A stretch of 64,000 bases of DNA from Halotia branconii CENA392 (GTDB lineage Bacteria; Cyanobacteriota; Cyanobacteriia; Cyanobacteriales; Nostocaceae). Positions 25,638-34,684 of the stretch are shown piece after piece. A program made the translations under genes and the position numbers. The stretch is from contig NZ_CP124543.1 in assembly GCF_029953635.1 (NCBI RefSeq), positions 3,265,455-3,329,454 of the forward strand, read 5' to 3'. Each line of letters begins with the position of its first letter. The first letter of the stretch is position 1. Below the pieces are notes generated by a model. The model saw nothing but the letters and a program-made list of their open reading frames with translations. It was not told where the DNA came from and searched no databases.

Positions 25638-27170
25638 TTATCTTGGTCTACCCAACGTAGTAATATATAGAACAGCTTCATCAGCAGGAATACCCAAAAC
25701 TTCATTTACTTGATCATCAAAGAAGCCACCAATACCGCTAACACCTAAATTAAGGCTAATTGCAGCTAAATTTAGGCGTTGTCCCAAATGCCCGGCATCT
25801 AGATGTAAATAACGGTAAACGCGATCGCCATACTGGGAAATGGCAGATTTAAGATCGGCTGTATGAAAAAGTACAGCTCCTGCATCACGCCCTAAATCTT
25901 GTCCTAAGCAAAGAAAGTGTAACTGTCTGCGGAAGTTTTTAAACCGAATTTGCCGTAATTCTTGAGCTTTGGGTGCGTAATAATAACAACCTGTTTCTAG
26001 TCCTTTAACTCCACAGACGGCAATAAATGTTTCAATTAAATTGAGATCGCAGTAGTCTGGAGAACTATCTAAACTTTGGTCGATATAATTTTTCGGTTGA
26101 TAGGTAAAGTCAAGTAAGGCTTTGAGTTCATCGAAGGTTAAATCATCACCGCTATAGGCACGGGTAGAGCGTCGCTTGTGCATGGTGATTTCCAAATCTA
26201 ACAGATTTTCTCCCCAGAAAATAGGTGTTGTAGAAGTAGGAATTTTCAGACAAAAAGGAAAATTATATTTGTCTTCTAGAGACTTTTCTTGTTTCACCAT
26301 TGGTAAATTCAGTTTGCCAGTTATACCCGGTTGAATTTGGGTATGCCGATGAAAATATTTCAGCAATTCGCCATCAGGAATTTGCGGGTAACTAGTTTCA
26401 GTCGCAGAGGGTAAAGCGGTACATCCTATTGGCAAATTTTGTTTGATATCTAATAAGTCTGCCAAGGGTAGAACTGCGATCGCTCCTTCTTGTTGCGGAT
26501 CGATATACAATAAATCATTGACAGCTTCATCTATAAAACCACTAATCAAATGCGGGCGATAGTCAGTAATAGCAGCAGCTAACTCAATGTTGCCCAAAAG
26601 ATGTCCCGTATCTAAAAAGATCCGGCGGTAAGCCCTATCTTCATAACGCCAAGCTGAACGATAAAAAACCCCAGTCACAATAATCGCTAATTGGGTACTT
26701 TCGAGGCTAGGATGCCAAAAACAAGCTTCTTGTAAAGCTTGCCAAACATCACTTTCCCAATAATGCATCAGTGAATGAGTCCGGCACTGGTAGTTATATA
26801 ATCCAGGTGGTAATGACGGCGTGCCACGAGAAACTATATATACTTCAGCAGGATACAATCCACCTGCACTAGGGGCAGCTCGTAAATACACCGTACTACC
26901 CATAGAAGGCATTCTTGCTGTTAGTCCATAACTGCGAAATAGAAGTCGTGATAGTCTTTGCCACCATTGAGCATCTGGTTTATTCGCAAATGCTTCTGGG
27001 ATTTCTTGCAGATAAGGTTTAAGATCAAGAGTAGAGCCAATTTTGTACTCTTTAAACGGTACTGGCTGCTTAGCCCAATCTAATTTTTGATTTTTAGAAG
27101 CAAGGGTTTCAGGGTTGTATTTAGTACGCTCATGGTAGTGTTGAGCAATGGATTCGTGTATTTCTGGCAT
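25638..27170 (-). CDS. SagB-type dehydrogenase, two nitroreductase domains
   Basis: A 510-residue FMN-dependent oxidoreductase of the SagB/ThcOx type with two nitroreductase-fold halves. The first half holds RMPSMGSTVYLRAAPSAGGLYPAEV (about residues 93-117, the FMN phosphate site) and LDTGHLLGNIELAA. The second half holds ITMHKRRSTRAYSGDDLTFDEL, LHLDAGHLGQRLNLAAISL and the C-terminal GFFDDQVNEVLGIPADEAVL. Relatives oxidise azolines in peptide natural products, but no cyclodehydratase or precursor gene is nearby. Stand-alone SagB-like proteins of this double form are frequent in cyanobacteria and of unknown function. Confidence 0.87.
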   Translation of the reverse strand: MPEIHESIAQHYHERTKYNPETLASKNQKLDWAKQPVPFKEYKIGSTLDLKPYLQEIPEAFANKPDAQWWQRLSRLLFRSYGLTARMPSMGSTVYLRAAPSAGGLYPAEVYIVSRGTPSLPPGLYNYQCRTHSLMHYWESDVWQALQEACFWHPSLESTQLAIIVTGVFYRSAWRYEDRAYRRIFLDTGHLLGNIELAAAITDYRPHLISGFIDEAVNDLLYIDPQQEGAIAVLPLADLLDIKQNLPIGCTALPSATETSYPQIPDGELLKYFHRHTQIQPGITGKLNLPMVKQEKSLEDKYNFPFCLKIPTSTTPIFWGENLLDLEITMHKRRSTRAYSGDDLTFDELKALLDFTYQPKNYIDQSLDSSPDYCDLNLIETFIAVCGVKGLETGCYYYAPKAQELRQIRFKNFRRQLHFLCLGQDLGRDAGAVLFHTADLKSAISQYGDRVYRYLHLDAGHLGQRLNLAAISLNLGVSGIGGFFDDQVNEVLGIPADEAVLYITTLGRPR

Positions 27171-27491
27171 AAAAATTTAAATACCCTTAAAGCGTTCTTT
27201 TTTTGATCTTGGCATTCATTAGCCTTATTATTTCGTGTGAATCAGTACAATTGTTTGACTCATAATGTAGTATTTGCTAATTCCCAATAAATGCTTGAGT
27301 AGGGAATAACGTGATTTTATAAGATGAACTCAAGGTTTAGGCGATCGCTTAATTTATTCAAAATAGTTTTTGTCAAAAATTACTTCTTTGTCTGGCTTAC
27401 AGCTGCATCTTGACAAATCCTTACATACGAATCCGGCACGATTGGATTATTTGTGCAAATATAAAGAAAAGCTTAAGAATCTAAAAAACTT
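27171..27491. other. Intergenic stretch without a gene
   Basis: About 320 bp between the divergent SagB-like and hypothetical genes. It contains one HIP1 site (GGCGATCGCT at 27341) and AT-rich tracts that could hold promoters. I see no open frame, repeat or RNA structure. Confidence 0.6.
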
Positions 27492-27731
27492 ATGATCACT
27501 ACCAAAATGATGAAACAAATATGGGCTGTCATAGAATCGACCCAAGTCAGTACCTTGCTTCAATTTGACGATGCTGCCTTAGTACAGTTGCTACTCCAGA
27601 AATTAGAAGGCAAAGACGGGTTTGATGCCCAAGCAGATTGTAACCTCAACAATTATATCGAATCTAAACTGCCCTTAATTCGTGACACCGCCGAAGGACG
27701 ACTATCCTTTGGGCAAAGCAATCATCCTTAA
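27492..27731 (+). CDS. Hypothetical protein, 79 residues
   Basis: A small acidic soluble protein: MITTKMMKQIWAVIESTQVS, LLQFDDAALVQLLLQKLEGK, then a predicted helical end with DTAEGRLSFGQ. It resembles short cyanobacterial unknowns; no named family is recognised. Its TAA overlaps the ATG of the next gene (TAATG), so the two are translationally coupled. Its position 320 bp downstream of the divergent SagB-like start suggests its own promoter. Confidence 0.6.
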   Translation: MITTKMMKQIWAVIESTQVSTLLQFDDAALVQLLLQKLEGKDGFDAQADCNLNNYIESKLPLIRDTAEGRLSFGQSNHP

Positions 27732-28057
27732 TGACAGTTGCCACAAGATTGCTCAGTGCCAAAAATCCTTTCAGAGTAGAACCAAATATAATGAATCACT
27801 GGCTAGTAATTGCCCTGGTAGCTTACCTTATTGGAGCGACGATTGAAGGGGTGACTACAGCTAGTCAGCTATCTCATTCAGCACCAGAGCTAACTAAAGG
27901 CACACAAGAGCAACCCTCAGACTCTCCTACTCCATCTAACTCTAGCTGGCAAGTTGTCGCCACCATCGCCTCAGTCAGTATCTGTGGAGCTTTCTTTTGG
28001 CCTTGTCGCCTCTTTCACCGTTCAATAAAAGAGAACATTTCATCTAAGGATTTATAG
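27731..28057 (+). CDS. Hypothetical membrane protein, 108 residues
   Basis: Two hydrophobic segments: HWLVIALVAYLIGATIEGV (about residues 23-41) and VVATIASVSICGAFFWPC (about 75-92), with a Ser/Pro/Thr-rich loop between. It starts by overlapping the stop of the preceding gene; an internal ATG at 27791 (MNHWLV) is an alternative start that would put the first helix at the N-terminus. It is convergent with the nucleoside hydrolase, 16 bp away. Function unknown. Confidence 0.6.
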   Translation: MTVATRLLSAKNPFRVEPNIMNHWLVIALVAYLIGATIEGVTTASQLSHSAPELTKGTQEQPSDSPTPSNSSWQVVATIASVSICGAFFWPCRLFHRSIKENISSKDL

Positions 28058-28073
28058 AAGATTCAAAGGCATT

Positions 28074-28997
28074 TCAGCGCGCCCATTGTTGTAAGATGTA
28101 ATCATAAAAAGCCGCTTGATCTACTTTATCCATCGCGTAAATCTTTCGACCATTAGGCACAATTTTAGTCCGTCCCTGACTAATACCAGTAGTAATAATT
28201 TCCGTTTCCCATTCTTGTAGTTGATAAAAGTCTGGGTGTCCTAAATAAGCCGTCGCCAATACATCCCAGAAATAATAATCCTGGGGAATAACCAAGGCGT
28301 AACATTGTCCTGCTAAATCAGAGACAGGATAATGACGTTGTTTTGCCATCTTTTGCACCAATTCCGATGTAACTGGCACATTATTAGTTAAATCTAAAGG
28401 ACACATAATAATTTTAATTTGGGTTTGCCATACCCGTGCCGCTGAAACTGCATCCCAATAAACATTCCATTCGGCGGAACCATCTTGTCCGGCTTCTAAA
28501 CTTTTTTCTACATTACCAGAAACATTTAACGCTCCTCCCATCCAGACAATCTGATCAATCTTCGCTTCAATATCTGGTGCTTTGTCTAGGGCTACTGCTA
28601 CTGTCGTCAACGGCCCAGTTACCATTAGTGTAACTGGTGACGATGTTTCACGTAAAACCCGAATCATGAAATCCTGCCCTGTTTCTGCAACCAGAGGCGT
28701 GTTAATAACTTCACTTTGATTGAGAATTGGTAGATGATCCACAATAAATGAATCGCGGCGATAGAGAGGCGGAAAAGGATTAATACCGCGTACAGTACTT
28801 TCGGCAACCGGGATATGAGAAAATCCCATCAAATCGATGATTTTACGTGTAGCACTGACAGCAGGCTGGATATAGCAATCGGCTGGAGTAACGACGACAC
28901 CTAAAAGTTCTATATGATCCATCGTCAACAGCAGCATAGTTGCTAGATAATCATCTACACCACCATCATGATCCATTAATACGAGTTGTTTTGACAT
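28074..28997 (-). CDS. Nucleoside hydrolase (inosine-uridine preferring type)
   Basis: A 307-residue enzyme that splits the N-glycosidic bond of nucleosides into base and ribose. The calcium-binding aspartate cluster is at the N-terminus, LVLMDHDGGVDDYLA (D9, D11, D15, D16). Further motifs are VTLMVTGPLTTVAVAL and IVWMGGALNVSGNV. ATG at 28997 gives the family's usual start MSKQLVLMDHD; longer frames upstream would overlap the deaminase. Only 18 bp separate it from the divergent deaminase gene. With that gene and the ribokinase it forms a nucleoside salvage group. Confidence 0.88.
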   Translation of the reverse strand: MSKQLVLMDHDGGVDDYLATMLLLTMDHIELLGVVVTPADCYIQPAVSATRKIIDLMGFSHIPVAESTVRGINPFPPLYRRDSFIVDHLPILNQSEVINTPLVAETGQDFMIRVLRETSSPVTLMVTGPLTTVAVALDKAPDIEAKIDQIVWMGGALNVSGNVEKSLEAGQDGSAEWNVYWDAVSAARVWQTQIKIIMCPLDLTNNVPVTSELVQKMAKQRHYPVSDLAGQCYALVIPQDYYFWDVLATAYLGHPDFYQLQEWETEIITTGISQGRTKIVPNGRKIYAMDKVDQAAFYDYILQQWAR

Positions 28998-29015
28998 CAC
29001 AAGGAAAATTAAAAG

Positions 29016-29447
29016 ATGGATGAATTTATGCAGGCTGCAATTCAAGAAGCAAGACAAGGTAAAGAAGAAGGGGGAATACCCATTGGTTCTGTTCTTGTCA
29101 AGGATGGCAAAGTTCTCGGCAGAGGACACAACAAACGTGTGCAAGATAGTGATCCTGTTACCCATGCCGAAATTGATTGTCTCCGCAATGCTGGTAGAGT
29201 TGGTAGCTACAAAGGTACAACACTCTATTCAACTTTAATGCCATGTTATTTGTGCGCTGGGGCAGTAGTGCAATTTGGCATTAAAAAAGTCATTGCCGGA
29301 GAATCGAGAACTTTTCCTGGTGCTAAAGAATTTATGGTATCCCACGGCGTGGAAGTAATTGATCTTAATCTTGATGAATGCGAACAGATGATGAGTGAGT
29401 TTATTGAAACAAATTCTGAATTGTGGAATGAGGATATTGGTAAGTAA
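29016..29447 (+). CDS. Cytosine deaminase-like nucleoside/base deaminase
   Basis: A 143-residue zinc enzyme of the cytidine deaminase superfamily. Zinc ligands are H50 with catalytic E52 (THAEIDCL) and C77/C80 (TLMPCYLCAGAVVQF). The overall wording (GIPIGSVLVKDGKVLGRGHN, FGIKKVIAGESRTFPGAKEF) is closest to fungal-type cytosine deaminase rather than TadA, which has a different C-terminus. It would convert cytosine (or a related base) to uracil. It diverges from the nucleoside hydrolase by 18 bp and is convergent with the ribokinase. Confidence 0.85.
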   Translation: MDEFMQAAIQEARQGKEEGGIPIGSVLVKDGKVLGRGHNKRVQDSDPVTHAEIDCLRNAGRVGSYKGTTLYSTLMPCYLCAGAVVQFGIKKVIAGESRTFPGAKEFMVSHGVEVIDLNLDECEQMMSEFIETNSELWNEDIGK

Positions 29448-29507
29448 TTATGGGCATGGAGCATGGGGCATGGGGCATGGGGCATAGGTTATTCTTATTT
29501 TCTCCCT

Positions 29508-30443
29508 CTAATCCTCACTTACCACTCCTCTTTCTTTGAGAAAGGCATCAAAAGTCCATCTATTAGGCAAAGAAGTTTGTGCGCCTAGTTTTGTTGCAGC
29601 CAAAGCACCTGCTGCTGCACCCCAAATAACTGCTTGGCGTAAAGAAAGTCCTGCAAAAAGTGCTGCTGCTAAACCGCCATTAAAAGCGTCGCCGGCTGCA
29701 ACGGTATCAACTGCATGAACTGAAAAGGCTGGTACAAAAAATGTTTCTTCAGCAGTGGCACAAACAACACCTTTTGCACCCAGTTTGACGATCGCACATT
29801 TCACACCTCGTTGCAATAAAACTGCTGCTGCTTTTGTAGCTGTTGCCTCACTGTCTACAGCAAAACCTACTAACTGGCCTGCTTCCACTTCATTGGGTGT
29901 AATGATATCTATTAAAGGGTAAAGTTCATCTGGTAAATCAGATGGTGCGGGTGCGGGGTCAAGAATTATGGTTATATTTGTATTTCGTGCAGCTTGGGCT
30001 GCTGCCATTACAGCAATAATAGGAATTTCTAGTTGTAAAAGTAGCGCTGTCGCTGTTGGTAATAAGTATGATAATCGCTCTATATCTTCCTGATTGATAC
30101 ATCCATTTGCACCAGGAATGACAACGATTTGATTTTCACCAGCATAATCTACAGTGATGATGGCAACTCCCGAACTAACGGTTTCATCTATGAAAATATT
30201 GTCAGTCTGCACACCAGAAATCTGTAAATCATGAATAAGTTCTGCACCAAAATTATGTGCGCCGACTCGGCCTACCATCTGAGTAGGAACTCCCAGTCGC
30301 GCTAATGCTACAGCTTGATTTGCACCTTTACCTCCCGATATTTTAAAAAAATCTTCTCCCAGTAAAGTTTCTCCTGGGGCTGGCAATCGGGGTGCTGTGG
30401 CTACTAAATCTATATTGATGCTGCCGAAAACTATAATGCTCAT
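29508..30443 (-). CDS. rbsK: Ribokinase
   Basis: A 311-residue PfkB-family sugar kinase that phosphorylates ribose to ribose 5-phosphate. It starts MSIIVFGSINIDLVATAPRL (substrate-binding NxD), then ISGGKGANQAVALARLG, a di-glycine hinge typical of ribokinase, and VHAVDTVAAGDAFNGGLAAA, which carries the catalytic base and anion hole, near residue 250. ATG at 30443 is preferred over one 10 codons upstream because it begins the conserved strand. With the nucleoside hydrolase it would recover ribose released from nucleosides. No ribose transporter is present. Confidence 0.88.
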   Translation of the reverse strand: MSIIVFGSINIDLVATAPRLPAPGETLLGEDFFKISGGKGANQAVALARLGVPTQMVGRVGAHNFGAELIHDLQISGVQTDNIFIDETVSSGVAIITVDYAGENQIVVIPGANGCINQEDIERLSYLLPTATALLLQLEIPIIAVMAAAQAARNTNITIILDPAPAPSDLPDELYPLIDIITPNEVEAGQLVGFAVDSEATATKAAAVLLQRGVKCAIVKLGAKGVVCATAEETFFVPAFSVHAVDTVAAGDAFNGGLAAALFAGLSLRQAVIWGAAAGALAATKLGAQTSLPNRWTFDAFLKERGVVSED

Positions 30444-30499
30444 GATTTTGATTTTTGTTGAGCTTAAAATCATTAAGCCTAATATTACAGCAGTAAATA

Positions 30500-30529
30500 A
30501 TTACAAGAGATCAATAAATCTCTCGTAAT
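30500..30529 (-). terminator. Candidate terminator hairpin behind the PEP-CTERM gene
   Basis: ATTACAAGAGAT and ATCTCTCGTAAT pair with one mismatch around a 6-base loop, followed on the minus strand by TATTT. It lies 10 bp beyond the PEP-CTERM stop. Confidence 0.5.
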
Positions 30530-30538
30530 TTTATATTC

Positions 30539-31207
30539 TTAGCGAAGAATTTTTTTCTTATACTTCATTGCCAATAGAACCATCCCTGCTGTTGCAAATG
30601 CTATCGTGTTAGTAGGTTCTGGTACAGCAGAAACTTTAGCATTAATTTGTGCAGTTCCAGCAAACTCACCAATTAGATCAGGACGCTCAATAATACTAGC
30701 AAATTCTGGAGAGAATAGTAGTTGCACATTAGCAAGGGTTAAGTTTTTGCCATCAAAGTCTAAACTGCCTGGAGCGCTTAAATCAAATAAAACTGTGTTT
30801 AGAGAAACCGTATCTTCTAAAAAGAAACCACTAGCATTGTTAATAGCCCTTGTCGGAGCGAAACCAACAGAAAAGTTACCAACAGTCAACTCATTATTGA
30901 AGGTAATAGTACCAGTATGTTTGATTGTACCTGAAGGCTGAGAAAAACCGCCTACATCACTGAAGGTAAAGTTTGTGTCTGGAGCGATATTAAAGCCAAA
31001 TGCAAAATCGTCAGGAATTGTTGTGGCTGTATTATTCATGTTTGTTATGTTTAGCCCCAGACTTCTCAGAATTTCTTCGTGGTCTTCAGCAATGCTGGTG
31101 ACACCAGATTGTATCTGATAGTTTGCAGCATTTGCTTGTATGGGCGCAATTGATACAAAAGCTGCTGTCGTCAAACCAATAATTGCTCCAGCCTGATAAA
31201 AATGCAT
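30539..31207 (-). CDS. PEP-CTERM sorting-domain protein
   Basis: A 222-residue exported protein. A signal peptide (GAIIGLTTAAFVSIAPIQANA) is cleaved near residue 27. The mature part is beta-rich and polar, with NFTFSDVGGFSQPSGTIKHT. The C-terminus VPEPTNTIAFATAGMVLLAM followed by KYKKKILR is the tripartite PEP-CTERM signal: the PEP motif, a hydrophobic helix and a basic tail. In such proteins an exosortase is thought to remove the tail and link the protein to the surface or exopolysaccharide. No exosortase gene is in the window. The passenger domain is not recognised. Confidence 0.85.
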   Translation of the reverse strand: MHFYQAGAIIGLTTAAFVSIAPIQANAANYQIQSGVTSIAEDHEEILRSLGLNITNMNNTATTIPDDFAFGFNIAPDTNFTFSDVGGFSQPSGTIKHTGTITFNNELTVGNFSVGFAPTRAINNASGFFLEDTVSLNTVLFDLSAPGSLDFDGKNLTLANVQLLFSPEFASIIERPDLIGEFAGTAQINAKVSAVPEPTNTIAFATAGMVLLAMKYKKKILR

Positions 31208-31675
31208 AAATACTCCTTATCTTTTGTAGTTAATAATATAAAAAACAGCAGTGTTTTTACTTAAAGATTTTATTTTGGTTTAGTAAAGATTTTATGTGAA
31301 TTGAGTTTTGATATGAAGGTTGGATATAGTGTGAAAAATCAAAGCCTAATTGATGATTACAATAAACTTTTTTTATAGTTAATTTATTTAGTATCTGCTT
31401 CTTTTTTGGGAGTTTGTTACCAAACTCAGTTATTTTATGGTTTTAGTTATTAATAATTTAAGAAAAGCTTAAGAAAGCTCTGGCGATCGCTCATTTGCTT
31501 TTGATAACTGGACTAGGGACTAGTGCCGTGTGGGTTCAAAACTTACCATACAATCAATATTGCGGCATTGCTGAATCATGAAATGATTTCGTCCAATTCG
31601 GAACGAATTATCAATGGTTTCAAAAGCCGATTTATACATCTCGAATTAATGCAACGCCAAACATGCTTAATTAAA
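31208..31675. other. Intergenic stretch without a supported gene
   Basis: AT-rich DNA upstream of the PEP-CTERM gene with one HIP1 site (31483). Its first part probably holds the PEP-CTERM promoter. I see no conserved open frame; the frame at 31523-31843 crosses into a MITE copy and is not protein-like. Confidence 0.55.
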
Positions 31676-31937
31676 TATAGGACTGCTAATTTGATTTTTG
31701 AAAAAAACTCAGTACATTCTTATTTTTTCTTCCCTGGTCCCTGCGATGCACTGATACCATTTCACGGAATATTTGAAACAGATGATTGGTCTTTAATCTT
31801 TCCCCCAGCCCCCTGCTGCCTATTTGTTTCAATTTTAAAGTGAAACGGTATGACTTGTACTGAGCGTAGCCGAAGTAGCTTGTCGAAGTGTTCCCTACCT
31901 CTACGAGTGATTCACTAAATCAAACCAGATTACTATA
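31676..31937. mobile_element. MITE-like element, copy 1 (TATAGKA...TTTGATT ends)
   Basis: Left end TATAGGACTGCTAATTTGAT, right end the complement of TATAGTAATCTGGTTTGATT. Inside is GAAAAAAACTCAGTACATTC and ATGCACTG, which recur inverted in the 39776 copy. It is one of three complete copies in the window (39776 and 51703). It carries no gene. Confidence 0.7.
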
Positions 31938-32233
31938 GTTTGACCCCACAAACATTTCATGTTTGCAGTGAAACTTGTTTCATGAGGACTGTCTTCTTGC
32001 ACTAGAACAACTATTTATTTCTGAAGTTGTGATCATTGAGAATTTTTTGGGCAATCTAAAATATACAGTAAAATTCAGGAGTTAGAATACCTTACTGGAA
32101 GTTGCCCAGAGGGCATCTACAGAAGCAAAACAGGATTTAGATCTTAGACCTTTTAAGACCTAAATATGTACTCCACTAACTTGAAATCTGCTGTAGTTTT
32201 CTAATTTTTGTTATTGACTGGATTATTTAAGGT

Positions 32234-34684
32234 ATGAAGCCTTTAATAAAATTTAACTCACGATTATTAAAGTTTACTAAAGAAAAGTATTCCTTACGCA
32301 ACTTAGTAATTCGTTTTATTCTCGGTGGCACTACTTTAGTTGTTAGTATTTCTGCTTATTTTAGCTATCAAGCTGCTCGTAACTTGACCCTAGAAGACTT
32401 GAAAAAAAGTGCATTCTTAGAGGTTAAAAGAGGTGTCGATGAAATTGAGCAGTGGTTATATGTCCGTAAAGTAGAGGTGGAAACTCTTGCCAACACTTCC
32501 ACTGTGCGTTCTTTAAATTGGTCTGTGGCAGAACCCTATTTAAAAAAGGAAGTTCAGAGGATAAATGAATTTTTCTTTTTTCAAATAGCTACTCTAGATG
32601 GTTCATTTTCCAATACTAAAGTTGGTCGGTCAAATAAAAATATTTTGGATCGAGACTACTTTCAAAAAGCATTGACAGGAAAGAGTAATATTTCCGATCC
32701 CTTCATCAGTCGTTCTACAGGCATTCCTTTAATTGCGATCGCTACCCCAATTTATGCTAATTCGTCCACCAATGGTTCACCTATTGGGGTTTTTCACGGT
32801 AGCGTTAAAGTCGATCACATTGCCAAGGTGATTAACTCCCTAGATTACGGCAAAAACAGCTATGCGTTCGCGCTCAATTCCCAAGGACAAGCAATTGTCC
32901 ATCCTGACTCAGCCCTAATGTCAACTTTAGAAAAGCCTGCACCTAGCTTACTCAAAAGTGGCGATCGCAATTTGAATGCGATCGCCCAGGAGATGGTTAA
33001 CAAACGACAGGGAATTGAGTTGCGGGAAATTGATGGTACTAAAAAGTACATAGCATATATGCCTTTAAAAGAAGCTAATTGGTCTGTAGCTTTGATCATT
33101 CCCCGCCAAAATATTGAATCTCGACTGCAATTCCTCGATCAAATTGCCTTAATTGTGGCAGGACTAACAGTCATGATGATTACTGTACTGTGGCGTGTGC
33201 AAGCATTTGAACAGAATGAACTGAAAAAATCTAAACAAGCGGCTGACACAGCAAACCATGCCAAGAGCGAATTTTTAGCCAACATGAGCCATGAACTACG
33301 CACACCGTTAAATGGCATTTTAGGTTGCGCCCAAATTTTACTGCGTTCTCAAACTTTACCAGAGCGAGAACAATATCATGTCAGCATCATTGAACAGTGT
33401 GGTACTCATCTGCTGACCTTAATTAACGACATTTTGGATCTGTCCAAAATCGAAGCGAAAAAACTAGAACCCCATCCTCTGGATACTCATTTTCCCTCTT
33501 TTATCCAGGGAATAGTGGAAATTTGCCGCATTCGCACAGAACAAAAGGGGATTGCGTTTGTTTATGAAGTCATAGGTGAGTTACCCACGGGAGTACATAT
33601 AGATGCGAAAAGATTACGTCAGGTGTTGTTAAATTTATTGGGTAATGCTATTAAGTTTACCGATAAAGGTCAGGTAATTTTTAAAATAGAGGCGATCGCT
33701 TTACCTCTGATTCATGGGCAGACAGTGAAACACCGGATTCGCTATACCGTGGAAGATACTGGTGTTGGTATATCTCCAGTAGAATTGAGCAAGATTTTTT
33801 TGCCCTTTGAACAAGTGGGAGAAAAAAAGCGCCAGACCGAAGGCACAGGTTTGGGTCTAGCTATTACTCGGCAGTTAGTGCAGATGATGGGTAGTGGTGA
33901 TATCTATGTTCAAAGCCAGATTGCTCAAGGAAGTAAGTTCTGGTTTGAGATAGATATGCCAGAAGCAAGTGAATGGGTGCAGTCGGCAATAACTGGATCG
34001 CAGGGACAAATTATTGGCTTTGAGGGTAGCCCCCGCAACATACTCATGGTAGATGATCGCTGGGAGAATCGTACAATCATTACTAATCTCCTGCAACCCC
34101 TGGGCTTTCATGTCACCGAAGCTATCAATGGTCAAGAGGGATTAGAAAAGGCGATCAATCTCAAGCCCGATTTGGTCATTACAGATCTAATTATGCCTGA
34201 AATGGATGGGTTTCAATTAATCAAACACCTGCGTCAAACCCCAGATATTCAAGATGTCAAAATCATCGTTTCTTCGGCAAGTGTGTTTGAATCCGATCAA
34301 TATCGCAGTTTGGAAGCAGGAGGTGATGACTTTTTGGCTAAACCTGTACAGGCTAATGAATTACTGCACCAATTAGAACACCATTTGGATCTAGTCTGGA
34401 TTTACCAGCAGTCTCAGGTTGAACAGCAAAAAACCAGTGTCTCAACCACAGTAAGTAATCACCAATCAGATAAATTAATTCCTCCTACCCCCGAAGTGTT
34501 GCGAGAACTAGTTACCTTAGCCAGTAAAGGTAACTTCAATGCCATTCTTAAATGGTCAGATCAACTAGAAGAAGCGGACACGACCTTTGCTCCTTTTGCT
34601 AACCAACTGCGACAACTGGCAAGACAGTTTGATGAAGATTTAATCCTCAGTTTCTTAACTCAATATGAGGTTGAAGCCGTATGA
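32234..34684 (+). CDS. Hybrid sensor histidine kinase with extracytoplasmic dCache sensor and receiver domain
   Basis: An 816-residue membrane kinase. A first membrane helix (about 24-46) is followed by a dCache-type periplasmic sensor (about 50-300, with [19 protein letters not shown] and [11 protein letters not shown]), a second helix (about 298-320), a HisKA domain with the phosphorylated His353 ([16 protein letters not shown]), and an ATPase domain with [20 protein letters not shown] and GTGLGLAI. A receiver follows with the phosphoacceptor at about D651 ([13 protein letters not shown]), then a helical tail. The ligand is unknown; such sensors often bind small organic molecules. The stop overlaps the next kinase gene (ATGA), so the two signal together. 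Confidence 0.9.
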   Translation: MKPLIKFNSRLLKFTKEKYSLRNLVIRFILGGTTLVVSISAYFSYQAARNLTLEDLKKSAFLEVKRGVDEIEQWLYVRKVEVETLANTSTVRSLNWSVAEPYLKKEVQRINEFFFFQIATLDGSFSNTKVGRSNKNILDRDYFQKALTGKSNISDPFISRSTGIPLIAIATPIYANSSTNGSPIGVFHGSVKVDHIAKVINSLDYGKNSYAFALNSQGQAIVHPDSALMSTLEKPAPSLLKSGDRNLNAIAQEMVNKRQGIELREIDGTKKYIAYMPLKEANWSVALIIPRQNIESRLQFLDQIALIVAGLTVMMITVLWRVQAFEQNELKKSKQAADTANHAKSEFLANMSHELRTPLNGILGCAQILLRSQTLPEREQYHVSIIEQCGTHLLTLINDILDLSKIEAKKLEPHPLDTHFPSFIQGIVEICRIRTEQKGIAFVYEVIGELPTGVHIDAKRLRQVLLNLLGNAIKFTDKGQVIFKIEAIALPLIHGQTVKHRIRYTVEDTGVGISPVELSKIFLPFEQVGEKKRQTEGTGLGLAITRQLVQMMGSGDIYVQSQIAQGSKFWFEIDMPEASEWVQSAITGSQGQIIGFEGSPRNILMVDDRWENRTIITNLLQPLGFHVTEAINGQEGLEKAINLKPDLVITDLIMPEMDGFQLIKHLRQTPDIQDVKIIVSSASVFESDQYRSLEAGGDDFLAKPVQANELLHQLEHHLDLVWIYQQSQVEQQKTSVSTTVSNHQSDKLIPPTPEVLRELVTLASKGNFNAILKWSDQLEEADTTFAPFANQLRQLARQFDEDLILSFLTQYEVEAV

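Noticed and set aside
28998-29165. Upstream extension of the nucleoside hydrolase to 29165
   Set aside because: It would lie entirely antisense to the deaminase gene, and the family begins at the MSKQLVLMDHD segment.
31523-31843. Plus-strand open frame of 106 codons
   Set aside because: It runs across the left half of a MITE-like element, has no ribosome site and no protein-like pattern.
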